Source: Pseudoscleropodium purum
Lineage: Eukaryota > Streptophyta > Bryopsida > Hypnales > Brachytheciaceae
Length of the DNA: 64,000 nucleotides
Reading direction: 5' to 3'
Assembly: GCA_963969395.1 (NCBI GenBank)
Contig: OZ017795.1
Location: 4,154,001-4,218,000, forward strand
This document shows positions 25,508-35,660 of the stretch, one piece after another. The notes below the pieces were generated by a model. It made no database searches. It was not told the origin of the DNA and saw only the letters and a list, made by a program, of their open reading frames with translations. The position numbers were made by a program, and so were the translations under genes. Each line of letters begins with the position of its first letter. Within the stretch, counting starts at the first letter, position 1.

Positions 25508-26863
25508 CTAGTCCGCAGCCTTCCGCCCCTCCACCATCGCCGTCTCCACCTGCTCAGCAAAGTCGGTGAGAATCCGGACCATTCGGGAACCGGATAGTTT
25601 CTTCTCCTCGTGGATCTTCTCGTCGAAGAGCTTCGCTTTGGTGGCGGCCGTTCCGGTCTCTCCCAAGGTGGCCTTGATTTGCTCGGCTATCTTCCGAGTC
25701 TCCTCCGCCATCTCCCGGGTGGTCGTCACGTCTTCCCGATAGGCAAAGAGAGTTGCCTTCAGGGTGTCCACCTCCTCCTGCAACCGGCGGATCTCTGCTT
25801 CCTGTTTCCGGGTCTCTTCCGGATTGGTGATGCACTCCGCCACTTGTTCCGCCAACTTGCTGTCCGGTGGCGCATCTACCAACTTTCCGATCGCCGAAAG
25901 CGTCCTGTGCTTGACCTCCCAATCCGCCCTGATGTTGCAGAGGAGGTTGATGAGGCCGTTGAACGGATCTTGCATTTCCGGGTCTTCCCCGGAAACTGTC
26001 TTCTCGGCTTCCGGTCTCTCTTCCGGGGCCGGTTTGTCGTGACCGGGAGGCGTCCCGCGCTTGTGGGGAGGCGTCAACTTCTGTCGCTTGATGGGCGGCA
26101 TCGGCTCCTCCTCTTCCTTGCTTGACTCCCGGTCTGAACCGGAATCGGACTCGGCCTCGTCATCCGTTTCCGACTCCCCATACTTCAGGAGGACTTCTTG
26201 AGTCCTCCACACCTTCTCCTCCGCGTCGGTGAGGACTTGGTTTTCCCGATAGAGGTGGAAGAGGTAAGGGCACACTGGACTAGCCCTCTTCTTCTCAACT
26301 CTACTAACGAGCTGGGTCACGAGATCGGAAATGATCCGTGCCCAGTCCACTTTCCGGGTACCACTGAGGGCACCGAAAATGGTGTTGCCAAGGGTGATCG
26401 TCACCCTGGTCGGCTTTTCCGGGTGAAGGACCGGAACCAAGAATTGCAGAAGTCGACGGTGTCGGTCATCCACGCAATCCTCAACCGCGTATCCGTCCTT
26501 CGGGTTGATGGCCCCCTGGAACTTGCCTCGGACAAACTCATCCTTCCGGTTTGCCATTCCTAACCCTCCTGCCCGGAAACCGTAAACACCTCTCCACATT
26601 CCCTCATTCTAGCGGATGGGAGTTCCTCTCACGGTGTTGTCAAACTGGTTGGACAGTTTTCCGAGGAGCTCCTTGACCATTCTCTCCTCCCTAAAACCCC
26701 AGGGTTTCTCGGCAAACCCTAGGCAACCCATAGAGGTGAGATCCTCCATGAGTTGAGACTTTTCCGGCTCTGTGGAGGGAATAACAGGAATGACTTTCCG
26801 GAGCTTCACCTCGCCTCCAGAGGGACTCGCTGGTCTAGACCTACGTAGCGGCGGCATTCCCAC
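25508..26863 (-). pseudogene. Transposon-borne coiled-coil protein, ~451 residues, one in-frame TAG
   Basis: One frame runs from ATG at 26863 to the stop at 25508, interrupted only by TAG at 26608-26606; the 363-residue part restarts at 26599. The N-terminal half includes LQFLVPVLHPEKPTRVTITL and SPVCPYLFHLYRENQVL. It resembles the 'putative plant transposon protein' (Transposase_32-like) segments carried by plant LTR elements; this match is from memory and tentative. A Ser/Asp/Glu-rich stretch follows, then a basic PIKRQKLTPPHKRG patch that could be a nuclear signal. The rest is a long Glu/Lys-rich coiled coil. No enzyme motif is visible. Codon use is GC-richer than in the host genes. It may be a decayed ORF, a two-part ORF or one read through at the stop. 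Confidence 0.6.
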
Positions 26864-27023
26864 TTCAATCTATCTCAATCTCTCCTAGCCGCCCGTCCCG
26901 TTCCTCACGTTCTCTCTCCGATCTCAACCAGAATCAAAGCCTGCAGCACACAAACACGAAAACTCGACCACGCGCGCTCAAGGTCGAGTTTCTAAAAGGA
27001 GGTGCAACAGTGAAGGCTCCTCC

Positions 27024-27030
27024 TTATATA
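27024..27030 (-). promoter_or_regulatory. TATA-like box upstream of the transposon ORF
   Basis: The minus strand reads TATATAAGG about 160 bases before the ATG at 26863, in an otherwise CG-rich context. The position and sequence suit a plant core promoter. This is inference only. Confidence 0.45.
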
Positions 27031-27576
27031 GTCTCTGGACCCTTTCCGGTTTGGTCATCATGAATATGATTCACCCATAATCCGGTCCTAGACCTAATCC
27101 GTGTTGTATTCCGTTTCCGTCGATAGTTACTCCTGACCGGATTAGATCCAAGAGGCCCACTACTTCATGTTCTGTGCTAATTTTGAGTTTTCCTTCTCCA
27201 CCTAATCAGATCCGGTTCCCTAATGACTAGTTTCCGTTCCTATTTTGGTGCATACTAAGAAAATCAAAATTTTAAGCTGCGACAAGAAGAAACTAGGTTA
27301 TTGGACTAGTATCCATCTCTCTTTAGATAGACGGGTTGTCATAGTCAATTCCATTCTTTTAAGTATTCTATGGTACTTCATTGCAATATAGGGAGGATCT
27401 TTTGTTATCATTCATAAAATTTGAATTTCCTTGAAGAACTTCCTATGGTCTAGTTCAGCTTATTAATGTTGTGCTCGAGTGAATTGGTCACATTGTTGTG
27501 CCTCCAACTATGTAGGAGGTATTAATTTATTAGACCTAAAAGAAGTTCTCCACGCTATCATGTTGAGAATGTTTGC

Positions 27577-29654
27577 CTTGAAAAATCACAAAGGTTTTGG
27601 TTGCAACTAGAAATGATTTTGGAATGAAAGAAGTCATAAAATAATTTTTAAAAAAAAAAAAATGAACTTGTCACTCAAAGATTCACCTTGCTTCGAACTT
27701 GAACATCAAATCTTTTAAACCATTGTCAAACTGCTATCCATTGACCTATCTTGTATTGTTTGACTTTAAATTGATATAAGGTTTAAGGTGTGTAATAAGA
27801 TTCCAAGGCTTCAGACGAATAAAACGAGACAATTAGACCACAAGCGGAACCATCCACAAGATTGGCTCCTAAACTTTCAAACTCCTAGTGATCAGCTTTA
27901 AGAACCAAACTTCACCGTGAAAACAAACAAGTCTCGACTATATAAGTCATTAATCTCACTTCATCACTCAGTCTTGACCATGTGGACAATTAACCCCACT
28001 TCATCACCTACGATACAAAATGAAGCTAACGTTGGTATATTTCAAGCCGCCTGCAACAATAAATTTTACAAAGCCACAAGCCACACACACACACAAGTCT
28101 TCAAAACTTCTTCCAATCTCCAATTTCAACCTTCAATTTTCAAGCTGAACTTTGAATAAGTGCCATCATTGTTTCACAACTCCAAATGAGGTGAATGATA
28201 GTTTTTGGAAAAGCTAACACAAACTTTTATTTTTCCTCTAAATTTTAAATAATTCTAAAACTCTATTCAACTTCTATGGTCATCCAAAGTTTCGACCTTG
28301 AGAATAGAAGGGCAGTAGACCCTCTTTTACTTTCTCACTCACAATTCACTCTTACAAAATTCAAATAGAATGAATGATATTTTTATAAAAAGATAATATA
28401 ATTTCTTATACTCCCTTCAAATCTTATTGCAAACCAAAAACTTGTCCGTTTTTATAGTCAATCAAAGTCTCTGCCTTTTAATTTTCAAAGCAATAAACCT
28501 CCCTTCATTCAAACAAGCACAACTTTTGATTCACAATTCCAAATCAAAAAAGTAAGATCAATTTAGAAACTAAACACTATGATACACAACTCTTATAAAT
28601 TTCATTTCAATTTTTTTCAAACTCACAATACAATGGGCTTTCAAACATTCGGAATCTTTTTAAACTCAAAACGGAAGAGAAGATGAATAATGTCCACTTT
28701 TTTCTTCATCTTATCTTCACTTTAACCACACAAACAAGTGGGGTCAGCCTCTAACTCACTTTCAAAGCTATAACATTAATAATTGAACATTTATTTTGCC
28801 CACAAATATCTCTTTATTTTTATCTTTGAAAGAAATTCATTTCAAGTGCACTTAAAAGGCAAACTATTTGAATATTTCTTTTATACTACTTCACAAATAC
28901 AAAATTATTATAGGAAAGTACTCCAACTATAATATGAAAAATTAAATATTCAACATATATCTAATAGAGGTAAAAAACTAAAACTTCAATCGAAATATCA
29001 CTCTATCTACAAGAATTTGAGAATGCGTTTGACGGTAGCAACCACATAATTGATATGATTCACTTTAATTAAAGAGTTGACTAGCCCTTTTAACCATCGT
29101 TGGTGACCACGATTCCCTTTAATAGGCCTCATTGTGCAATAATACTGCTCATTGTTTAAACTTTTAAAACATCCTTTAAATGTGATTTCACAGCTATTGG
29201 ATTCAATGCATTCAACCTGCAACAAAATCACCAATATTCAAGCATCACCTTGAAGATAATCGTATCATTGTTTATCCACGCAAGGTTGTTTCGGTAGTTG
29301 AGATGGTTCAATTTCATCTTCTGATTGCCCATGTAGCAATGAAAGATTTAATGACAATTGTAGCTGATTTGATAGTTATGATAAAAAAAATTCAAATTCA
29401 TGTTCCAGTTGAGATTCTTCATCTCGAGATTCAAAAAAAAAACCCTCCAATTTGACATAGTATAATTTAAATAAAAAACAAAGAAGAAGAATATCAAATA
29501 AGATGAAGTTTTTAATTGAATCCTTCTCTATATAGTTATTTATAATAGCATAGAGAAGGCATCACCTTAAAGCTACCTCAAATGACATCATCTTTTTTAT
29601 AATGTTACAAACATTCAAACCTATTTAAAAGATATGAACATACATATTCTACAT
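27577..29654. mobile_element. ~2.1-kb AT-rich insertion in the LINE, type unknown
   Basis: LINE-like protein sequence stops near 27570 (LDLKEVLHAIMLR) and resumes near 29680 (FIAKWILK). The sequence between has no LINE similarity. The 9-mer AATGTTTGC lies at both edges (27568-27576 and 29655-29663) and may be a target-site duplication. No inverted terminal repeats or coding motif were seen. The 9-bp size would fit a Mutator-like element, but the edges are uncertain. Confidence 0.4.
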
Positions 29655-30640
29655 AATGTTTGCATTTGTAGCATGACAATGCTTTTATAGCCAAATGGAT
29701 CTTAAAGGTTATGCTTCTAAATTCATCGAATCTTCAATTCCTATTGAGATATCCTCTTCTCCAGTACAAACCTCAAGCTCTAAGAATATAGCCCATTATG
29801 CCTCAATAGATTCTTGTAAATAAATTTTGCACTTGTAAAAGATCTAAAGCATGGAATCATATTATCAAAGCATGGTGCTTTCTCCACAAACACACAATAG
29901 TTCAATCTCCAAAAAATCATGATGAGGTTCTCACCTCTCTTTTGTGGTAGACTATTAATTTTCTAGGCAATCAACACAGATTCACTACTTCTAGAGCAAC
30001 TACACTTATGACGTAGGAACAAAGCCAAATTCGAGACATTTGGGACACGGTCTCCCATTCATTCCTATCTTGGGATGTTGTCAGGACTTTTTTTGGATTG
30101 TTTAACAAGAAATACCAAGTATACTCCAAACTAATGGCATCTACTCCTAATTCATGGCTCCGTCTCCTCATTGATCATCAATTCATTATTTGCCCACAAG
30201 ATTTCATTGGCGTGTTTGCAAAGGAATCTGATCAGGTCCCCATTGTCATATTTAACACCATTTTTCAGTTCAAACCTCGATTAGTATAGGACAAATACTA
30301 CATCAAACTTCCGAGTAGTCACCTAAGCTTTGCAGTGGATCATACGTCATCTATTTTCAAACCTTGTCTCTCACTTGTTTTTTATGAACCTCTACTACTT
30401 CATGGGTGGTACAAAAGGATAAAGGTTATACAATCAAAGGTTGGAATCCTTCTCTATGTAAGAATTATTGCAAAACTTTTTTTTGACCTTGGTAAGTGGT
30501 GATGGGGTGACCGGGACATCTTACACTCATATACCACAAAACTTGGGCATTCTTTGTTGACTAATTGTTCGGCATTTGCTAAGACAATTAACAAAAAGTG
30601 GCATGGAAACATTGTGGTGGGGTATCAACCTAGGTGGAAT

Positions 30641-30936
30641 CATGATTGTCATAACAGGCGAGTTAGGGTCATTGGATGGGACAGACGGCTTTAATTTTGT
30701 AACTTGTGTAATTTTGCAGAATGACACGTCACCTCGGAATGCAAAATCCAGGGCGCGGACGATCTCGTCCGCACCCTGACGATCTTGTCCGTCCGTCCAT
30801 CCGTTCCTTAATCCACATGGCATCCACGTGGCCTATTTTTCCGTTATCAGAAAGTCAACTATGTGTTGACTGTATCGGACGAGCGGGACCTCTAATGGAC
30901 GGGCAAACCGGACGTCCGTCCACTATGACAACCATG
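30641..30936. mobile_element. hAT-like MITE of a second type (296 bp)
   Basis: Begins CATGATTGTCATA and ends TATGACAACCATG, inverted repeats matching at 12 of 13 positions. It is flanked by the exact 8-bp duplication GGTGGAAT (30633-30640 and 30937-30944). The interior holds a short GC-rich palindrome (GCGGACGA...TCGTCCGC near 30757-30772) and many GGACG/CGTCC motifs, as in the other MITE type, but the termini differ. It interrupts the 3' part of the LINE. Confidence 0.85.
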
Positions 30937-31837
30937 GGTGGAATGAAGTGTGGAACAAGTCAAGGCTTTAAAAGGATGTAAGATTCCTATAATCAGTGTA
31001 TCATTGCGCCATGGTTGTTCATTGTTGGTGACAAGTCGCCAACCCCAATATTTCCACTATTTGCTCGAGTTGTTAGAATGATGTAGATGAAACAATTCTT
31101 CATCAATTTCACCATTGTACCAAGACGTGGCACGCCTAGAACTTTGCTTTCTTTGTTCTTTACAATGCGTTACAGATATATTCCTCTAGTTGTAGGGACT
31201 TGGCCTTTTTTCACATGGCAACAATGTATTTTTGGGTCTAAATTACCGTGGTGGCTAAAGAAAGGTACCACTACATGGTCCTTTTTTCGTGACTCTGTCA
31301 TTTGGATCATTTGGCTAGATAGAAATGCTATTTGCTTCAACAATGATCATTAGCCTCCCCCAAAACTAGAGTAAATTTTATGGGAAACCTTTATCGATCA
31401 CAAGCATGTTGCACAGTTCAAAAACAACCAAACTTTGTGCTCTTTATCCCGACAAAGCTAGTGTCTTCCTCAAACACCTCAATAATATTTGGTTTCAAAA
31501 TGACTTTTTTGGCTAGAGGACTAATCTTAAGATGAGCTAGAAGCTGGCTCAATCCAAGATGGGTATGTTTGCTTGAAGTTGGATAGTCTTTAGTGCTTTC
31601 ATAGGAGGGGCTCTTCTATTCTTTGTGGCTCTTGATGGCCTCCTTATTAGGCTTTGCCTGTTATGATGTAGAAGTTTTCCTCCTTCTCTTGCCAATTAGA
31701 TTGCTAAAAAAATTAGAAATGTTGTTGAAAATGAAAATATGTTTACCTAGGATTGCTCCTCTGGTTTGATGTACTTTTTCCTTATCAATGGAATTTGTCT
31801 ATGTGTTTAAAAAAAACAAAAAAAACTTGAAGAAATC

Positions 31838-32824
31838 TTGATATCTCTCAACATTTCCAACTTTTCAAACATTTCAAAAATATTCACCTTGCAGCTAACA
31901 GTCAGAAACTTACACAGAAATCTCCGAAAACAACGTAGGCTATGAAAAATCTGTCGTTGGCTGTGAGATTCTGTGCAAGTAGAAAATGAGAATGTTTGGT
32001 TTATTCAATAGTTCTCTCCAGCTATAAATTAGCTTTGTAATGCGTGAAACACACGAAAGATACACGGAACGCGAGGTTTGAAAGTTGAGGACGAAGGTGA
32101 CGGACTCCAGCAATTTTGCTATTACACGTGCCAACTTCCTACCAGTCCAAAGGCAAAGGAATCCGACGTGGAAATTCCCAGGTACCGAATCCCTGACCCG
32201 ATAGCCTCAGTCATGTAGGTGACTGGGCATGTGCGTGGGCTCATGGCCCCTCCTTCGAGTGGCGCGGGCGAAGGAAAAGGAATGGCGGAGAAAAACCCTT
32301 TTTCAGTCTGACCCATTTTGCATCACGCAACCATATGTCCGCCGACGTGGTGTTTGCATCTCTTCCTCCGCTTGCTCATGTTGCGCTTCAGTTGGTAGAA
32401 TGGAGAATAGATTGCATTTTTGCACTCTGTATATATTCAGGCATTGCTTATTGGATTTTATGGTGGTAGCTGGGCCGTGGTTTTGCCAGTAGAACGAGCG
32501 GCACTCTGTCCGTGGGGTCGTTAAATTTGAGCATACTCTCAGTGTTGGAATCTGGGTCCCTCCGTTGCAGAATTTTTGACGAGCTCTGCATCTCCAAGGC
32601 CCTTAAGAACACGAAATTTACCATTTCTTGATATTGAGGCATTTTTTGAAATTCACGGATCAATGCACGTGAGGCGTGGTAGTGTATGAGTTGCAGGTGG
32701 AACTGCTCTGTCTGAGTCGGATATGGGAATCGAACATTATTTTGGTGCATTGACGACGCCGAGTGCACGCCCTGCCTTGTTGCTTTGAAGAATTTTCCCA
32801 TTGTTCGTGTAGTAGATTTTGGCT
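31838..32824. promoter_or_regulatory. Intergenic and upstream region of the UVR-ApaG gene
   Basis: About 1 kb between the LINE and the ATG at 32825. It becomes less AT-rich toward the gene and presumably contains its promoter and leader. A 117-codon minus-strand frame (32801-32448) abuts the gene head to head but carries no recognisable motif. It is not called as a gene. Confidence 0.4.
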
Positions 32825-35660
32825 ATGGCCTCTTTAGCATCATCGAGTCTTTCTGCAGCGCCGAATGCTTCATGCGCTGCGGAGGAAGGGTTTCTTTCGA
32901 CCTCTGAGCCGGGGAGAACGTCGCGCACAATTGGCTCGTGCAGCTGCAAATTGAGGGGCTCAAGAACTTTGTCTGGGAATGTGCATTTGTGGTTGCGGTC
33001 GTCATGGAGGCGAGGCAACGATGGGGATTCCTTCACCGGCTTTCGTCATCGCTTAGGGTTGGTCAAAGCAGGTACAGTAATGGACGACTATCCTGCTGTG
33101 TCGGATTTTTCCTCCGAGTAGATTAATAAGGGATATTACTGTTTCGGATTCTTTAAATTATACCAGCTGCAGTTGTTCTCATCTTTGAGGGTCATTTTCT
33201 CCTCTTTGATTTCAGTTTTTACACTTTTTCTTTTTGGACTCTGTTTTCATACCCAAAGTGATGCCATATATATTTACTTTTCTCCAATTGGTTAAAATGA
33301 TTGGAATCCCCATTGATTAAAAGTAGGTCATTAAAAATGGATGCTCTATCTCATTTTTAGTTTTTCTTGGCTTTGAATGGAAAGTTGAATTAGAATAGAT
33401 TAAATTTGGTTCACATGCATACAGATATGCACTTGAATGTTTGAAACTCTTAAGAGGAATAACCATGATAATCGAAAAGAAACGTATGGATTTGTAGTTA
33501 TCAAATTTATAGATTTTGCTACGGTTCAAATTTGAAACACGCATCTCACCTGCTATCGGCCATTTTCAGATGATTCAAAGTGGTAATGGAACTAGAGAAA
33601 AAGTAAATCTGGGTCCTTGTTTAGCTCTAAGGCATTTTAAAATCAAGATCTGTGCAGAAATTGATTTTCTGACCCACAAATGACCCGGGACATCATGTTG
33701 GACTTTTAAGGGTTAATTATTCGTACACTTTTCCTGTTTAGGAGTCATCCCTACATTACAGATCAGTTGACGTCTTATGGATTTATAATGTTGTAAATTT
33801 CAGGCTTGGATGATGGTGGTCAAGTTGTCGCACCAGAAGTTTCTACGAACTCGGAGGTGGCAGCCCCTTCTGCAGAAATGATACTAGAATTACAGCTTCA
33901 GTTGCAGGTTGCAACAGTTCGAGAGGTTTGTTAATGTTTCTCATTTGTAGTTTATATATAATTTATTGAAATTTTGAAATGGTCATGAGTGGTTGTTTTT
34001 TCAGGGGACTTTTGGGACGATTTTTGCATGGTACTTTGAATTCAGAAAATTGTGTTGATTTGGACGGAGGCTACCTGTGGTATTATGTCAAGGTCCCATC
34101 GTGTTTGCCTTGATAGCCTTGTTGTGCATCTAAAGTTGAGCGGTGGTTCCAGGACTACACGGAAGCTGCGCGTTTGAGGGATATGGTGAAGTCTCTTCAA
34201 GGTGAAGACCCTGTCGTTCGACTTAAAACCTTGATGGACAAAGCTATCGCTGAAGAGAAATATGCCGTAAGTTTTAAACTCTTACTGTAGACCAAGAATT
34301 TTAACTCATTGGGAGTTGATTATGTCTCCTTAATCAAGATGCTCACCCCTTCGTAGACAAGAGTTTGAATTTCCACTCTATAGGAAATTGAATGTTTCGT
34401 TCCAAAATTTCATGTAATTGTCTTTTCAGGAAGCAGCAAGATACAGAGACGAGTTGAGCAAAGTGTCCCCACCTAAAGTTGATTTCGGGATCCAATGTCA
34501 CAGTGATACAACCACAAATGTAAATGGGACGTAACCGACTTTCAAGATTGATTTGATTTTGTGAACTTGTGTATAAGTTCTGTGTTTTTAGTTGCTACCC
34601 AGCTTGCTATAACCCATCTGTTCAGAAAGAGTGCAGCTAAGATGGCATTACAGTAAATTTTTTTCCTGAAAATTGAACCGACTGCCTGTTGTCACGGAGC
34701 ACTGATTTTGTTTATTCATTTGCAGGGAATCAGAGTTCGAGTTCGGAGTGTGTACGTGAACGATCGCAGTCGGCCTTTCAAGCAGCAGTATTATTTTGCC
34801 TATCGCATTCGCATCAGCAATGATTCCCTTGAGTCAGTTCAGCTTCTTAGTCGGCACTGGGTTATAACAGATGCAACTGGGAAAGTTGAAGAGGCCAGGT
34901 AATTGGTTACTATGCGTTTTGCTCTTAGTGTTGGTATATTTTATCTTGGTCTGATATGATCGGTGACTAATTATTGTTCACAAATATAATAGGTTTCCCT
35001 GCTTGTAAATACGTTCGGTATATTGTAGGACGTGATTTTTACATAGTTCGCTTGTGCAGAGGTTTGGGGGTCATTGGGGAGCAGCCGGTACTCTTGCCAG
35101 GAACTAGTTTTGAGTACACATCCGCTTGTCCGCTGAGAACCGCCACAGGTCGAATGGTAAAAAATTCAACATATAAGCTTACTATGCTTTCGTTCTAGAA
35201 CTTGACTTACAGTATCATGACATAGGAACCCCGAGTGCTCGAACTAAAAATAAGCACACTTTAAAGAAGTACACCTAATTGAAGTAACTCTTAAAATACA
35301 TCCCTGGCATCCAAAACTGTCTTCTTTTTAACTGAATATTTTAGGTCGTTCCTAGAACCTTTCTAAATTATTCGTTTCAGCTCTTATAGATATGGAGGCG
35401 GCTCCTTTGGCCTCCAGGGCACTCAGTGACAAGTTCCTTTTATGCCTGCACATGATTTGTAGTTTTCCAAGACAATTTCCGGCTTGCCTCTGAAATTAGT
35501 CGCTGGAAAATGGCGATGTTAACTTTCTTCCGTTCTTGCATTGCAGGAAGGTACTTATCAGATGAAGTACCCCGCTGACAAGTCAGTCGACACATTTGAC
35601 GTGAAGATCGGACCTTTTGCTCTCTCTGTCACCGGTGATGAGGGAGGGGCAGTAGCGTGA
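32825..35660 (+). CDS. UVR and ApaG (DUF525) domain protein, probably plastid-targeted
   Basis: Seven exons: 32825-33071, 33804-33925, 34153-34266, 34430-34519, 34726-34898, 35060-35156 and 35547-35660. They total 957 nt and 318 residues; all introns are GT-AG and all phases agree. The N-terminus ([13 protein letters not shown], Ser/Ala-rich, few acids) looks like a chloroplast transit peptide. A UVR-like helical pair follows ([16 protein letters not shown] and [12 protein letters not shown]). The C-terminal half is a complete ApaG domain: [54 protein letters not shown] and [10 protein letters not shown]. The function of plant UVR-ApaG proteins is not established; ApaG folds are thought to bind partners or nucleotides, and UVR motifs bind proteins. 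Unlike SKIP16-type ApaG proteins, no F-box is seen. Confidence 0.85.

Larger units (their letters stand above)
24017..27284 (-). mobile_element. 3,268-bp TG...CA element: likely giant solo LTR or LTR-like unit
   Basis: The ends are TGTCGCAGC and GCTGCGACA, a perfect 9-bp inverted repeat starting TG and ending CA. They are flanked by the 5-bp duplication AGAAG (24012-24016 and 27285-27289). Removing it rejoins the LINE frame without a shift. The interior is CCGG-rich and distinct from the LINE. On the minus strand it has a TATA-like site (27024-27030), a ~452-codon frame (26863-25508) and a second TATA-like site (25041-25047). No internal copy of the termini was found, so it looks like one LTR rather than two. 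A non-autonomous TIR transposon is the alternative. Confidence 0.75.
21597..31540 (+). pseudogene. LINE ORF2 remnant (endonuclease, reverse transcriptase, C-terminal region)
   Basis: From 21597 the frame opens LGLLSFNIQGLNDKAS with PDIIILQEHKLR, the start of an exonuclease-endonuclease-phosphatase domain. Reverse transcriptase blocks follow at about 22764-24016: LDEMAPNKSLGYDGFSTKFY, then LVKLDFQKAYDTIH and the catalytic YTDD near 23739. The frame resumes exactly across the 24017-27284 insertion and continues with LDRRVVIVNSILL. After the AT-rich insert come FIAKWILK and zf-RVT-like text (SVIWIIWLDRNAICFNNDH near 31290). Numerous stops and frameshifts mean no functional protein. Confidence 0.8.
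18876..31819 (+). mobile_element. LINE (non-LTR) retrotransposon with three nested insertions
   Basis: The element ends in an A-rich tail (about 31809-31819). It is flanked by the 18-bp repeat AAAAAACTTGAAGAAATC at 18858-18875 and 31820-31837, a typical target-primed duplication. It carries a DUF4283-like ORF1 remnant, then an ORF2 remnant with endonuclease, reverse transcriptase and a C-terminal zf-RVT-like region. Removing the insertions at 24017-27284, 27577-29654 and 30641-30936 leaves roughly 7.3 kb, normal for a plant L1-type LINE. Many stop codons and frameshifts show it is long dead. Confidence 0.88.

Noticed and set aside
25554..26563. Frames of 92-171 codons on the other strand and in other phases
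   Set aside because: Shadows of the longer minus-strand transposon frame, with no motifs of their own.
24017..27284. Standard LTR retrotransposon with two LTRs
   Set aside because: No second copy of the TGTCGCAGC terminus or primer-binding site was found inside, and no gag-pol is present.
32448..32801. 117-codon minus frame head to head with the ApaG gene
   Set aside because: No recognised domain, no intron evidence, and it lies in the presumed promoter and leader. Kept only as a note.
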